A DNA stretch of 64,000 nt from Methylobacterium sp. GXS13 (GCF_001455965.1 NZ_LKKO01000058.1:124001-188000), one strand, 5' to 3'. Counted from the first letter of the stretch, positions 1 through 9,202 are shown. The notes: generated from the sequence alone by a model not told the origin. Made by a program: numbers and translations.

Positions 1-1
1 C

Positions 2-592
2 CAGGTCGAGGGTCCGGCCGCCGCCGAGCTGGCGCATTGGACGCTGCGGACTCTCGCGGTGGCGGGACTCGCGGTGGCGGCCTTCTTCGCGCTTCAGCGT
101 ACAGGGATCGTGCGCGTGCTCGAAGATCGCGTCGCGGCTCTGGGCCGGCGATTCGTGCGCGAGACCGAAGCACGTCCCGAGCCGGCCCCACGGATCCAGG
201 GGGCGCTCGACGCGGTCTGGGCGGCAGAGCGGCGCGGCCGTCTGGCCCAATCCTTCGCCCTCCATGCCCTGGCCTGGCTGCTCGGCGCCGCCGAGGTGGC
301 GGTCGTGCTGACCTGCATCGGCGTCGACAACATCAGCCTGTCCGAGGTCCTGGTGATCGAGGCGCTCAGCCAGGCGATCAAGGCCGCGGCCTTCCTGGTT
401 CCAAGCGGGCTCGGCGTCCAGGAAGGCGGCCTCGTCCTGGTCTGCGGCCTGTTCGGAATCGATGCCGGCACCGCGATCGCGCTCTCCCTCGCCCGCCGGA
501 TCCCCGATGTCGTGCTCGGGCTGCCGGCACTGCTGATCTGGCAGAATCTCGAGGCGCGACGCACGGGCGTGCGCCCGGCCACCCCCACCTGA
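2..592 (+). CDS. HpnL-like flippase-fold membrane protein, C-terminal part
   Basis: The reading frame is open from the left edge, so the true start lies outside the window; 196 residues are visible. It has several hydrophobic helices and the segment SQAIKAAAFLVPSGLGVQEGG followed by a helix rich in small residues and an ARRIPD motif. That pattern is typical of the lysylphosphatidylglycerol-synthase-like membrane family, especially the hopanoid-associated HpnL branch. Family knowledge suggests lipid translocation or handling at the inner membrane; the substrate cannot be read here. The stop lies 18 bases before fliP, but the two products have no obvious functional link. Confidence 0.75.
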   Translation, partial: QVEGPAAAELAHWTLRTLAVAGLAVAAFFALQRTGIVRVLEDRVAALGRRFVRETEARPEPAPRIQGALDAVWAAERRGRLAQSFALHALAWLLGAAEVAVVLTCIGVDNISLSEVLVIEALSQAIKAAAFLVPSGLGVQEGGLVLVCGLFGIDAGTAIALSLARRIPDVVLGLPALLIWQNLEARRTGVRPATPT

Positions 593-609
593 GACCGCCT
601 GTGACCGCG

Positions 610-1398
610 ATGCCCGTGACCTCGAAGGCCGACGCTCCGACCGGCGGCGCGAAACCGCGTTCAGTCCCAAGAATCCGCGTCTCGATCCTCGCCGGGCTGG
701 CCGGCGCTTCGCTGGCCGCCGGACCGGCCCTGGCCCAGAGCCTCAGCGTCGATCTCGGCGCGGGCGGCACCACCGAGCGGGCACTTCAGCTCGTTGCGCT
801 GATCACCGTCCTGGCGGTGGCGCCCTCGGTCCTGGTGATGGCCACCGCCTTCACCCGGATCGTCGTCGTGCTGTCGATCCTGCGCTCGGCGCTGGGTACC
901 CAGACGGCGCCGCCGACCGCTGTGATCGTCAGTCTCGCGCTGTTCCTCACCGCCTTCGTGATGGCCCCCACCGGGCGCGCCGCCTACAGCGCCGGGATCG
1001 AGCCTCTGGTGGCCGGGCGAATCACCCAGGCGCAGGCTTTCGAGCGGGCATCGGCGCCGTTCAAGACGTTCATGCTGAAGAACGTGCGCGAGAAGGACCT
1101 GAAGCTGTTCCTCGATCTCGCCAAGGTACCGGTGCCGAAGGGCCCAGAGGATGTCGGTCTGGAGATCGTGACCCCGGCCTTCATGATCTCGGAGCTGCGC
1201 CGCGCCTTCGAGATCGGGTTCCTGCTGTTCATCCCGTTCCTGATCATCGACCTTGTGGTCGCCTCGGTGCTGATGGCGGTGGGCATGATGATGGTGCCGC
1301 CCGCCACCGTCGCTCTGCCCTTCAAGCTCATCTTCTTCGTGCTGGTCGATGGCTGGACCCTGGTGGCCGGATCGCTGGTCCAGAGCTACGGCGGATAG
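610..1398 (+). CDS. fliP: Flagellar type III export gate protein FliP
   Basis: The 262-residue product matches FliP in length and layout. A cleavable-looking N-terminal hydrophobic segment ends near residue 36 (GPALAQ). It is followed by a long transmembrane block containing ATAFTRIVVVLSILRSALGT, a central hydrophilic domain, and C-terminal helices with MMVPPATVALPFKLIFFVL. FliP is a core subunit of the flagellar export gate in the inner membrane. The ATG at 610 is chosen; a GTG at 601 is a possible alternative. No fliQ, fliR or flhB lies beside it, so it appears as an isolated flagellar gene at this end of the window. Confidence 0.95.
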   Translation: MPVTSKADAPTGGAKPRSVPRIRVSILAGLAGASLAAGPALAQSLSVDLGAGGTTERALQLVALITVLAVAPSVLVMATAFTRIVVVLSILRSALGTQTAPPTAVIVSLALFLTAFVMAPTGRAAYSAGIEPLVAGRITQAQAFERASAPFKTFMLKNVREKDLKLFLDLAKVPVPKGPEDVGLEIVTPAFMISELRRAFEIGFLLFIPFLIIDLVVASVLMAVGMMMVPPATVALPFKLIFFVLVDGWTLVAGSLVQSYGG

Positions 1399-1650
1399 AG
1401 CATCGCCGAAGTGCAGACTGGGCAAGGATCGCGGGGCGGGCCCCAAGTCGACGCGCTCAAAACATGCTCGAAAGCGCCCCCCGCCGAAGTGCCCAGAGAT
1501 GCGTCGAAAGAATGCGCAGTGAGACGATGGCCTAGAGGCACCCGCCTAAGCCGATCAGACTGGTTACGCCCCTAGATTCACCAAGTTAAGTCTCTAGAGT
1601 CCTGAAGACGTTTTTAACTTGGATTTAGTAATCTCTCGCTAGCAGGGCGC

Positions 1651-2196
1651 ATGTTTTTCATGCACGCTTTTGTTCGCGATCGGAAAGGGGCCGCAGCGGT
1701 CGAATTCACGCTCGTCTCGATACTGTCTATTCTTACATTTTTGCTGATCATGGCAGTCGGCACGATACTGTATATAAATCAATCTCTCGATTTTGCTACG
1801 ACACGGGCGGCCCGGCAGATCCTCACCGGCGCGGCCCAGAGGAATGCCCTCGATCAAGCCGGATTCAAGGCTTCGCTGTGCAGCCACCTGCCGGCGGCCT
1901 TGAAATGCAGCAATCTCGTCGTCAACCTGTCCGTGGTTCCGACCGGAACGTCGCCCGGCGGTTACTACGCATACGTGAGATCCGACCTCAGCGGCCTAAT
2001 CATCCCGCCGCTCACGCCGAGCACCGGCCAGTACAGGCTCGGCACCCGCGGGCAGTTTCAGTATCTGTTGGTGATCTATCCGATCACCTTCCTGCCCTCT
2101 GCCTACGCGTCGATGCTTGGCGGCGCCACGACCTTCAATGGCGCCCCGGCCTACCTGGCGATCTCGACCGCGGCGTTCCGCAATGAGCTGTTCTGA
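1651..2196 (+). CDS. TadE-like pseudopilin / pilus assembly protein
   Basis: The product has 181 residues. It begins with a short basic segment, then GAAAVEFTLVSILSILTFLL, the TadE-type pattern of Gly/Ala, a conserved Glu and a single transmembrane helix. The rest is a predicted extracytoplasmic domain with two cysteines. TadE proteins are minor pseudopilins of Flp/Tad tight-adherence pili. The preceding 80 bases are AT-rich, a likely promoter area. An ATG at 1660 is an alternative start. The stop overlaps the start of the next gene by one base, making a tight three-gene unit with the next two genes. Confidence 0.85.
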   Translation: MFFMHAFVRDRKGAAAVEFTLVSILSILTFLLIMAVGTILYINQSLDFATTRAARQILTGAAQRNALDQAGFKASLCSHLPAALKCSNLVVNLSVVPTGTSPGGYYAYVRSDLSGLIIPPLTPSTGQYRLGTRGQFQYLLVIYPITFLPSAYASMLGGATTFNGAPAYLAISTAAFRNELF

Positions 2197-2903
2197 TGGC
2201 AGACCGTTTGCCCTCGGCGACGCGCTTCCTCGGCGACACGCGCGCAGCCTCGGTGATCGAATTCGCCCTAATCCTGCCGGTGCTGCTGATCCTGATGCTC
2301 GGCGGGATCCAACTGGTCACGTACATCGACGCCAGCCGCAAGGTCGGGCTGATCGCCCAGTCGATCAGCCAGATGATCTCCCAGGCGATGCCCCCCTCGG
2401 GCTCCACCGTGGCGACCGTCACCGCTGCCGACCTGCATTTCAGCTACGATTCGACCCTGGTCCTGTTCCCGTACCTGCTGAAGGACGCGCCGCGACAGGG
2501 TTTGCAATGGTGGCAGGACATCGCCATCACCTACGCCGCCGTCGCGTTCACCCGGACGTCGTCGAATTGCACGGGCGGCGACTTGAGCGCCTGCTATACG
2601 GCCGCCGTCGCATGGACGAGTTCGGGGACCACCGGCGGCAATTATCGCCCCTGCAAAGTCCCGCAGCTTCCCGCGGCCGATACCACCCCGCCCAACCGGA
2701 CGACGCTGCCGCGCTCGGTCTTCGGGCCGGGCTCGATCGTCGCGGTCGACGTGGTCTTCAATTTTCGGCCGACCTTCGGCGCGCGGTTCATCCCCGCCGT
2801 GCGGATCGCCCGCTCGATGTACGTGCAGCCGCGCTACGCCGCGCTGGTCAATTTCGATACGACCGGCAACGATGGGATCGCCGTGAAATGCCCGGGTTTC
2901 TGA
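2196..2903 (+). CDS. TadE/TadF-like pilus assembly protein
   Basis: A second TadE-family protein of 235 residues. Residues about 14-40 read TRAASVIEFALILPVLLILM, the diagnostic single-helix region with conserved Glu. A long exported domain follows. Its ATG shares one base with the previous stop (TGATG), and its 3' end overlaps the start of the TadG-like gene by 16 bases, indicating translational coupling. Such TadE-TadE/F-TadG trios normally act together at the Tad pilus base. The motor, prepilin and secretin genes are not in the window. Confidence 0.85.
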   Translation: MADRLPSATRFLGDTRAASVIEFALILPVLLILMLGGIQLVTYIDASRKVGLIAQSISQMISQAMPPSGSTVATVTAADLHFSYDSTLVLFPYLLKDAPRQGLQWWQDIAITYAAVAFTRTSSNCTGGDLSACYTAAVAWTSSGTTGGNYRPCKVPQLPAADTTPPNRTTLPRSVFGPGSIVAVDVVFNFRPTFGARFIPAVRIARSMYVQPRYAALVNFDTTGNDGIAVKCPGF

Positions 2904-4342
2904 ACCGCGCACGCCGCCTCGTCGCCCGGGCGGCGCTCCTGTCTGGCGCGCGCTCCGGCAACGTGACGATCCTGTTCGCCTTGAGCCTGCTGCCCATGGT
3001 CGGCCTGCTCGGCTACGGGGTCGATTACGGCGTGGCGATCACCGACAAGGCGAAGCTCGACGCAGCCGCGGATGCCGCCGCCATCGCCGCGGTGGCGACC
3101 GCCAAGGCCTATATCGCCGCCAACCCGGGCGAGGCGAACGTCACCGCCAACGCCATCGCGGCCGGCATCGCCCAGGCGACCAACGCCTTCACGGTCAATG
3201 CCGGCACGGTGCCGTTCGCGCAGGTGCAGCTCCAAACACCGCAGCTGGTGCGGACCCGCCAAACGCTCAGGTCGACGGTCGTCTACAGCGCCACGGTGAA
3301 GAACAATTTCGGGCAGATCTTCCGGACGCCGACGACGACCTTCGCCAATACGGTCACGGCGTCCGCGGATCTGGCGAGCTATCTCGATTTCTACCTGCTC
3401 TTGGACGTGTCGGGCTCGATGGGCCTGCCCGCGACGACGGCCGGGATGACCCAGCTTGCCGCCAAGAACAACGACCTGAACTCCGACTACAAGCAGGGTT
3501 GCCAGTTCGCCTGCCACTACCCGAACAACAACGGCTGGACCCTGGCCGCCGGCAAGATCCAGCTGCGCTCGGATGCGTTGAACACGGCCGTCTGCTCGCT
3601 GATTCAACGGGCCGCCAACCCGACGGTGACGAGCCAGTACCGCGTCGGCCTGTATCCGTTCATCAACCAGATGGGCACGCTGGCCGACATCAACAGCAGT
3701 ATCGCGACGCTGAACACCGCGGCCGACTGCGCCAACACCGCGCCCTATCCACTGGCCCTGACCAAGCTGCTCGACACCGGTACGACGCAGCTCTCGACGG
3801 GGGGCGATCCGAGCACCGGCACAGGCTCCGGCGGCACGCATTTCGAGGTCGTCCTGCCTCAAATGAAGAGCACCATCACCAATGCCGGTGGGTTCGGGGA
3901 CGGTTCCGGCATCGGCGCACGCAAGCCGTTCGTCTTCCTGGTGACGGACGGGATGCAGAACGGGCAGCACTATTCCATCACCAAGAACGGCAAATATTAT
4001 TATCCTGGCAATCCATCGAGCTTCCCGGGCTACGCCGCCGGCAATTTCGACGGGTCGACGCCGGCACAGATCGACCCGTCGCTCTGCACGGCCCTCAAGA
4101 CGGCCGGGGCGACGATCTCGATCCTGTACATCCCCTACAACATCATCACCTTCACGGATTACGGCGGGACCGTCGCCGCCGAGAACAAGAAGGTGAACGC
4201 CTTCAGCCCAACCCTGGCGACCCCTCTGCAAAGCTGTGCCTCGCCGGGATATTTCTATACGGCCAATAGCCCGGACGACATCAAGAGTTCGCTCACCGCG
4301 ATGTTCGATCAGGCGCTCCAGGTCGCGCGGCTGACGCAGTGA
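2888..4342 (+). CDS. TadG-like protein with von Willebrand A domain
   Basis: The 484-residue product starts with a basic tail and a TadG-type membrane helix at about residues 24-48 (GNVTILFALSLLPMVGLLGY), followed by an Ala-rich KAKLDAAADAAAIAA helix. A VWA domain begins near residue 168; its metal site reads DVSGSMG (Asp173, Ser175, Ser177), with a later VTDGMQNG strand. VWA-containing TadG proteins help anchor or assemble Flp pili. An ATG at 2888 is preferred over upstream frame starts because it gives the TadG helix at the N-terminus and overlaps the preceding gene. Confidence 0.87.
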   Translation: MPGFLNRARRLVARAALLSGARSGNVTILFALSLLPMVGLLGYGVDYGVAITDKAKLDAAADAAAIAAVATAKAYIAANPGEANVTANAIAAGIAQATNAFTVNAGTVPFAQVQLQTPQLVRTRQTLRSTVVYSATVKNNFGQIFRTPTTTFANTVTASADLASYLDFYLLLDVSGSMGLPATTAGMTQLAAKNNDLNSDYKQGCQFACHYPNNNGWTLAAGKIQLRSDALNTAVCSLIQRAANPTVTSQYRVGLYPFINQMGTLADINSSIATLNTAADCANTAPYPLALTKLLDTGTTQLSTGGDPSTGTGSGGTHFEVVLPQMKSTITNAGGFGDGSGIGARKPFVFLVTDGMQNGQHYSITKNGKYYYPGNPSSFPGYAAGNFDGSTPAQIDPSLCTALKTAGATISILYIPYNIITFTDYGGTVAAENKKVNAFSPTLATPLQSCASPGYFYTANSPDDIKSSLTAMFDQALQVARLTQ

Positions 4343-4370
4343 CGGCCGATTTTTTCACGTCGCCCGCACC

Positions 4371-4451
4371 GTCATTGCGAGCGTAGCGAAGCAACAGCCA
4401 TGGTCGGGGATCGCGCGCCGCACGGGATTGCTTCGCAGCGCTTGCAATGAC
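4371..4451. repeat. REP-like interspersed palindrome
   Basis: Inverted arms GTCATTGCGAGCG-TAGCGAAGCAA (4371-4394) and TTGCTTCGCAGCGCTTGCAATGAC (right arm, ending 4451) flank a ~30-base centre. Sequences with the core GTCATTGCGAGCG...GCGAAGCAATC are common extragenic palindromes in alphaproteobacteria. It sits between the convergent tadG-like and kinase genes and could fold as a transcription barrier. Confidence 0.8.
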
Positions 4452-4476
4452 GGCGTGGGGCGATCGAGGCCCGGAA

Positions 4477-4947
4477 TCAAGCCACGACGATCCGCACCAC
4501 CGAAAACCCTTCATCGCGGGTCGGCGGCTCGAATAGGCGGTCCACGGAGCGGATGCTCGTCTCCGGGACGATCTTGTCGCCCTGCCGCTGCCGGTTCCGC
4601 TCCAGGGCGACGACGAGGGGAACGCGGATCCAGACCGCGTCCACGGGGACGCGGTAGCGGCGCGCGATGGCGACGATCGGCGCCCGATGCCGTGCGCCGG
4701 GGAGGGCCGCGTCCACATAGACGTGGGCGGCGTCCTGATCCTGGTGAGCGATCCAGCTCGACTTCCCCGCCCCCTGCAGGCCGCAGACGATCACGACCCG
4801 GTCGACACCACCGGCGGCCAGCGCCTCCTCCAACGCCGCGTGGGCGAGCCGCCATGCCTCCCCGTTGCGCTCCGGCGTCCAGACGCGGCCGCCCTCGGTT
4901 TCGAGGAATCGATCGGGATCGATCACCAAAATTATGATGCCACTCAC
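4477..4947 (-). CDS. P-loop kinase-like ATPase (zeta/AAA-like small kinase)
   Basis: A 156-residue protein with a Walker A motif, VVIVCGLQGAGKSSW, at about residues 51-65. Further on come a YVDAALPGARHRAP region and an RVPLVVALERNRQRQGDK segment like the lid/arginine region of small P-loop kinases. The substrate is not recognisable; a nucleotide, sugar or small-molecule kinase is possible, as is a zeta-toxin-like fold. The GTG start at 4947 overlaps the stop of the large upstream TPR gene by four bases (GTGA), and it was chosen for that reason. The coupling suggests a shared job, which is an inference. Confidence 0.75.
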   Translation of the reverse strand: MSGIIILVIDPDRFLETEGGRVWTPERNGEAWRLAHAALEEALAAGGVDRVVIVCGLQGAGKSSWIAHQDQDAAHVYVDAALPGARHRAPIVAIARRYRVPVDAVWIRVPLVVALERNRQRQGDKIVPETSIRSVDRLFEPPTRDEGFSVVRIVVA

Positions 4948-7900
4948 CCCGGCGGCGTACCCGGAGCCTCCACGCTGCTCTGGCGCTCCGCGCCCGCCGC
5001 GCCGCGCTCGGGCAGAGCGGTCTCGGGATAGCGCTTGCGGTACTCGGCCAGGAAGGCCGACAAGGTCTCGGCCTTGGTGGCGCGGGCCGCGATGGCGCGG
5101 AATTCCGGGGTCTTCGTCGGATTGGCGCCGGTGAGCAGCGCGAAGGTGCGGGCGTCCGGGCTCTCGGCCATCGCCTCGGAGAACTTGGCCTTCAGCCGCT
5201 CCAGGCCGATCGCCTCGCCCGCGAGGTCGTACGCGATGGCGGCGCGCACCGCGTCGGCCCGGGCCTGCTCGTTCAGCGGCCGGCCGGCGCGCCAGGCCTC
5301 GCCGAGCAGCGCCTCGTGCGATTCCCCGGCCTCGCGCCAGCGGCGGGCACCCCAATAGATGTCGGCGCGCAGACGCTCGATATCGGGGCCGCTCTCCTCC
5401 TCGATGGTCTCCAAGGCGAGATCGGTGCGGGTGAGGTCCGAGAGGGCGCGGGCGCGGACCAGGGCGCGGGCGCGCTTCAGCTCGCCGGGCAGTTCGGGCA
5501 GATTGGTGGCGTCGAGTACCTGCAGCGCCCGCATCGGCTTGTCGTCCATCAGCCGGATCGTGGCGAGCCGGGCCGCCACGGCGGACTTGGCCGGGCCGGT
5601 AAGCCGGTTGTCGATCTGATACTGCAGCAGGTCGGCGGCCGAATCGAGGAGGTCCAGCCCGACCAGGCGGTCGGCCAGGAGACCCGCCACCTCGTCGCCG
5701 CGCCGCCCGATCGGGGCGAGTTCGTGGAAATCGAAATACAGCGCCACCGCGTCGACCCCGGAGAGTTGGTCCCCCTTGTCCGTGAGGTAGAGATTCTCGA
5801 AGGCGGCGCGCATCTCGCGGGTGAGCGCCTGCGTGGCGGTGTCGTTCGGTGCGAAGGCGTTGGCCCGGCGCAAGGCCGTGAAGGCGTCGCGCCAGCGACC
5901 CGCGCCGAGATAGAGCTGCGCCAGGCCCACCGAGATGCCGGTTTCGGTCGGACCGCCGTGCCAGGTCAGGGCCAAGCGCTCCAGCCGATCGATCGCGGCC
6001 TCCGGTTCGAGCTTGCCGGAGGCACGGGCCAAAAGCGTGCCGCGCAATTGCGCCTCGGCTGCTACCGGCCGCTGACCGACCTGTTCGAGGCGCGCATAGG
6101 CGTCGAGGGCCGCCTCGGTCTGGCCGGTCGCCTCCGAGACGCGGGCGCGGACCAGGGCGAGCCGGTCGCGGATCCAGGGCGGGAGGTTGGGCGCATCGTC
6201 CGCCCGGGCTGCGGCGGTCTCGGCATCGCCGTTCTCGATCGCCGATTCCGCCGCCCGGGCGCGGATCTGCTGGGCGAGGTCCGACGGGTAGCCGTCGGCC
6301 ACCGGCAGCGCCTTGAGGAAGCCGGTCTCGGCCGCCTTCCAGTCGCCGAGACCGGCCGACGCCATCGCCCGCCACAGGGCGGCCTCCGGGTCGCTGGCGA
6401 GTTGCGGCGTCGACAGGGCCTTCAGAGCCTCGGTGTTTCGTTCGCTGCGTGCGAGTGCCAGACCGCGCAGGATCGCGACGTCGCGCTGGGTGGCCAGCAG
6501 CGGATCCTCGGCGGCCGCCGCCTCGAGGGGCGCAAGCCCTTCGAGGTCCAAGCCGTTGGCGATGTCGGCGCGGGCGAGCGCCAGGCGCGCCGGGCCGCGC
6601 TCGCCGGGCGGCACCGTTGCGGCGGCGTTGGCCAGGGTCCGCAGGGTCTCACGCACGTTCCCGGCCCGCGCTCGATCCCAGGACTCGCGCACGACGGCGA
6701 GGGTGCCGGCCTCGGCCAGGGCGGGATCGGCGTTGCGGACAGCCGTCGAGGCAGCAAGGCCGCCTTCCCGGCCGATCGTCACCCCGTCGATCTGCGGCCG
6801 CACCGCGAGATCGTCGGCACCCGCGAGCACCGCGACGCCGTGCCGGCTCGGCAGGATCTCAAAATCTACGAAACGGCGGCTCTTCGGATTGCCGATGGCG
6901 CGCTGCGCCGCCGAGGTGACCACGACGATGCGCTCGCCGTCACGATCGAGCCAGGTCGCCGATCCGGCCCGGGGGAGCGCCAGCGCGACGGTGATCCGGC
7001 CGGTCGGGTCCGGCTTGCGGACCGGATCGAGGCTGTCGCTCGGGCTCAGGGCATCGCCCGCCGACAGCTCCCAGGCGGAGCCGGCCCCGGTGGTGACGGC
7101 GGCCAGATCCACCAGCCGGCCCGGCGGCACCGCGAAGCGCAGGACGGTGACCGCCCCGGTCCGCTCCGGCGCTCCCACCGGCGCGAGGCCCTGGGCGCTC
7201 GGCGGCACGGTTACGGGCTCGGCGGTCTCGAACACCAGCGTGGCCACGCCGCCGCGCTCGAACAGGGCCGCAGGCGGCAGGGTCTGGAACGGGAAGACCA
7301 GGCCGGCGCCCGCCTTGCGCTTCGGCGGCGATTCGGGGGCTGCATCCGGAACGGCCGGGGCCTCGGCCTTCCGGGCGGGAACCGGGATGGGCGCGGTCGG
7401 CTTGGCGGCGCCCGGCTCGGACGCGGCCGGGCCGGGCACCTCAACGGCCTTGGACTTGGCGGCTTCGGGCGGCGCCCGGGTCACCACGTCGATCGTGTAG
7501 GCGCCGTCCTCCCGCTCCGTGGTGACGATGAATCCATCCGCAGGCGTTACCAGGATGCTGGCCGAACCCGCGTCGGAATCGGTGGCGAGCTTGACAATGC
7601 CGGGCCGCGGGCGGCCACGGGCCTCGTTCGAATCGATGGTCCACGCCCCGGCCACGCGCAGGCGCGTCGTCGCCCCCTCGGCGGTCACGGTCGCCACCGC
7701 CTCGTCGGGCAGGCGCAGGGACAGGCGCGTCAGCTTTGGGAGCCGGGCGAGTTCCAGGCTGAGGGGCTTGCGGACGAGCGGCGGCGTACGCGCCCGCAAC
7801 GCTTCCTCGGCGACCTGGGCCCGGCGGGCGAGCTCGGCCACCACTTCGGGGGGCAGCGGCGGCGGCAGGCCGGACCAGCCCTCCGGCAGCAGATCGACGA

Positions 7901-8294
7901 AGACGCGCTCGCCGGCCGATTGGACGTTGGCCCGGAAGGGGCGCTGCAGGGCGACCCGCAGGCCCGAGCCGTCGGGATCGCGCCGGACCGTGGAGACGAA
8001 AGCGGGTATCTCCTCGGCCAGCCGCTCGGGACCCTGGGCGACCCGCTCGCCGTAGCCGAGCAGCAGCACCCCTCCGGCGAGCTTCGCCTTGACGGCGACC
8101 GGCTTGTCGAAGGTGAGGACGATCCGGCCGTAACCGCCGGGGCCCGTGCCGGATTCGCTGCCCTTGGCGCCGATCAGCCGGGCGGCGAGCGCCGGATCGA
8201 TCGCTGCCAGCAGGACAAGCGCAGGCAGCGACGCGCGCACGAGCCGCGTGCCGACATATCGGCGGATCCGGGATCGCCTGCCCTCGGAGCTCAT
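4944..8294 (-). CDS. Large exported tetratricopeptide-repeat protein
   Basis: From the ATG at 8294 the product is 1116 residues. It has a basic N-terminus and signal-like helix ending in DPALAARL. An early beta-rich region with RIVLTFDKPVAVKAKLAGG resembles AMIN-type cell-wall-binding modules. A Pro/Ala/Lys-rich linker follows (about residues 280-340), and a long helical TPR-like array fills roughly the last 550 residues. A longer form starting at 8366 is possible, but 8294 puts the signal peptide at the N-terminus and has a GCGAGG element just upstream. I do not recognise a specific family name. A periplasmic scaffold role is inferred from architecture only. Confidence 0.8.
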   Translation of the reverse strand: MSSEGRRSRIRRYVGTRLVRASLPALVLLAAIDPALAARLIGAKGSESGTGPGGYGRIVLTFDKPVAVKAKLAGGVLLLGYGERVAQGPERLAEEIPAFVSTVRRDPDGSGLRVALQRPFRANVQSAGERVFVDLLPEGWSGLPPPLPPEVVAELARRAQVAEEALRARTPPLVRKPLSLELARLPKLTRLSLRLPDEAVATVTAEGATTRLRVAGAWTIDSNEARGRPRPGIVKLATDSDAGSASILVTPADGFIVTTEREDGAYTIDVVTRAPPEAAKSKAVEVPGPAASEPGAAKPTAPIPVPARKAEAPAVPDAAPESPPKRKAGAGLVFPFQTLPPAALFERGGVATLVFETAEPVTVPPSAQGLAPVGAPERTGAVTVLRFAVPPGRLVDLAAVTTGAGSAWELSAGDALSPSDSLDPVRKPDPTGRITVALALPRAGSATWLDRDGERIVVVTSAAQRAIGNPKSRRFVDFEILPSRHGVAVLAGADDLAVRPQIDGVTIGREGGLAASTAVRNADPALAEAGTLAVVRESWDRARAGNVRETLRTLANAAATVPPGERGPARLALARADIANGLDLEGLAPLEAAAAEDPLLATQRDVAILRGLALARSERNTEALKALSTPQLASDPEAALWRAMASAGLGDWKAAETGFLKALPVADGYPSDLAQQIRARAAESAIENGDAETAAARADDAPNLPPWIRDRLALVRARVSEATGQTEAALDAYARLEQVGQRPVAAEAQLRGTLLARASGKLEPEAAIDRLERLALTWHGGPTETGISVGLAQLYLGAGRWRDAFTALRRANAFAPNDTATQALTREMRAAFENLYLTDKGDQLSGVDAVALYFDFHELAPIGRRGDEVAGLLADRLVGLDLLDSAADLLQYQIDNRLTGPAKSAVAARLATIRLMDDKPMRALQVLDATNLPELPGELKRARALVRARALSDLTRTDLALETIEEESGPDIERLRADIYWGARRWREAGESHEALLGEAWRAGRPLNEQARADAVRAAIAYDLAGEAIGLERLKAKFSEAMAESPDARTFALLTGANPTKTPEFRAIAARATKAETLSAFLAEYRKRYPETALPERGAAGAERQSSVEAPGTPPG

Positions 8295-8435
8295 CGCCTC
8301 GCCGATCCAATCCCGGCGCGCGGCCACCCTCGGGCCACGGCGCCCGGCGCCACACATCGGAGGCATCCTGCGGCACGGCGGCTAACGCTGGCTTAACCGT
8401 AACCCTGGGATTGGCCGGATCCGATCCGATCGGTC

Positions 8436-9101
8436 TCAGCCGCTGAGGGCGACGGCGCGGTCGAGGGCCTGCGGAAAGCCTTCAAGAGGGACCGTGATGG
8501 TGGCGGGCTCGCTGCCGCTCGACTTCTGCCCGGTCACGAACAGCTTCTTGGCATTGCGCATGCCGTCGAGGGCCAGCGTCGGGAAGCTGATCGGCACGAG
8601 GCAGCCGTCGCTCATGCACAGGCTGTAGGGCGCGCCCTTGCCCAGGTTCTGCTCGTCGAGCTTGAACGTCACGCCCGCCTCGATCGAGAGGCCGAACGGC
8701 ATCAGCACGATGCCTTCCGAACGGCCGTCGTTGGGAACCTGCAACTCCACGCCGAACTTGCGCCGTCCGGTCTGCGAATCGCCCTGGGATTGGGCGACGA
8801 TGCAGGTGACCTTCTCGCTCGGGCGCGTGCAGGTCATGGTCCAATCGCCGTAGCTCTCGCTGACCGTGCTGGCGCCGGTGGGCCAGGTCGCATGCGCCGC
8901 AGCGGGCGTGACGGCAGCCGGTTTGGCCGCCGGCTTGGGAGCGGGCGGCTTCGGCTTGGGTCTGGGCTTGGCCTTGGCCGGCGCGTCGCTGGTGGCCGGC
9001 GCCTCGGGATCGGCATCCTGGGCGCGCGGCGAGGCGGACGGAACGGCAATCAGCAGCGTCGCGACCAGACTGAAGCGAACGACCGCTCGAAACGTCGACA
9101 T
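8436..9101 (-). CDS. Invasion-associated locus B (IalB) family protein
   Basis: The product is about 221 residues with a signal peptide (residues 1-27, ending SPRAQ). Next is a Pro/Lys/Ala-rich low-complexity linker (about 35-65), then the IalB-type domain starting near SESYGDWTMTCTRPSEKVTC. Paired cysteines (TCTRPSEKVTC and LCMSDGC) and the DGMRNAKKLFVTGQ segment are typical. IalB proteins are small periplasmic or surface proteins common in Hyphomicrobiales; their exact role outside Bartonella is not settled. An upstream in-frame start at 9134 would add an unlikely hydrophilic extension before the signal peptide. Confidence 0.85.
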   Translation of the reverse strand: MSTFRAVVRFSLVATLLIAVPSASPRAQDADPEAPATSDAPAKAKPRPKPKPPAPKPAAKPAAVTPAAAHATWPTGASTVSESYGDWTMTCTRPSEKVTCIVAQSQGDSQTGRRKFGVELQVPNDGRSEGIVLMPFGLSIEAGVTFKLDEQNLGKGAPYSLCMSDGCLVPISFPTLALDGMRNAKKLFVTGQKSSGSEPATITVPLEGFPQALDRAVALSG

Positions 9102-9202
9102 GGAATCACGATCCCCCGGGGCCATTGACGGCAAAGCCGCCTAACGTCCCAGCCGGGGCGAGGCAATCACCGGGGGGCGCAGGTCCACCCCGTTGTGACG
9201 GA

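Noticed and set aside
2117..2887. Upstream extension of the TadG-like gene in frame 2
   Set aside because: The extra residues are Arg/Pro-rich and overlap the TadE-like gene; the ATG at 2888 places the TadG helix at the N-terminus.
5316..8396. 1026-codon open frame opposite the TPR protein
   Set aside because: Shadow of the GC-rich TPR gene; no ribosome site and no recognisable domain.
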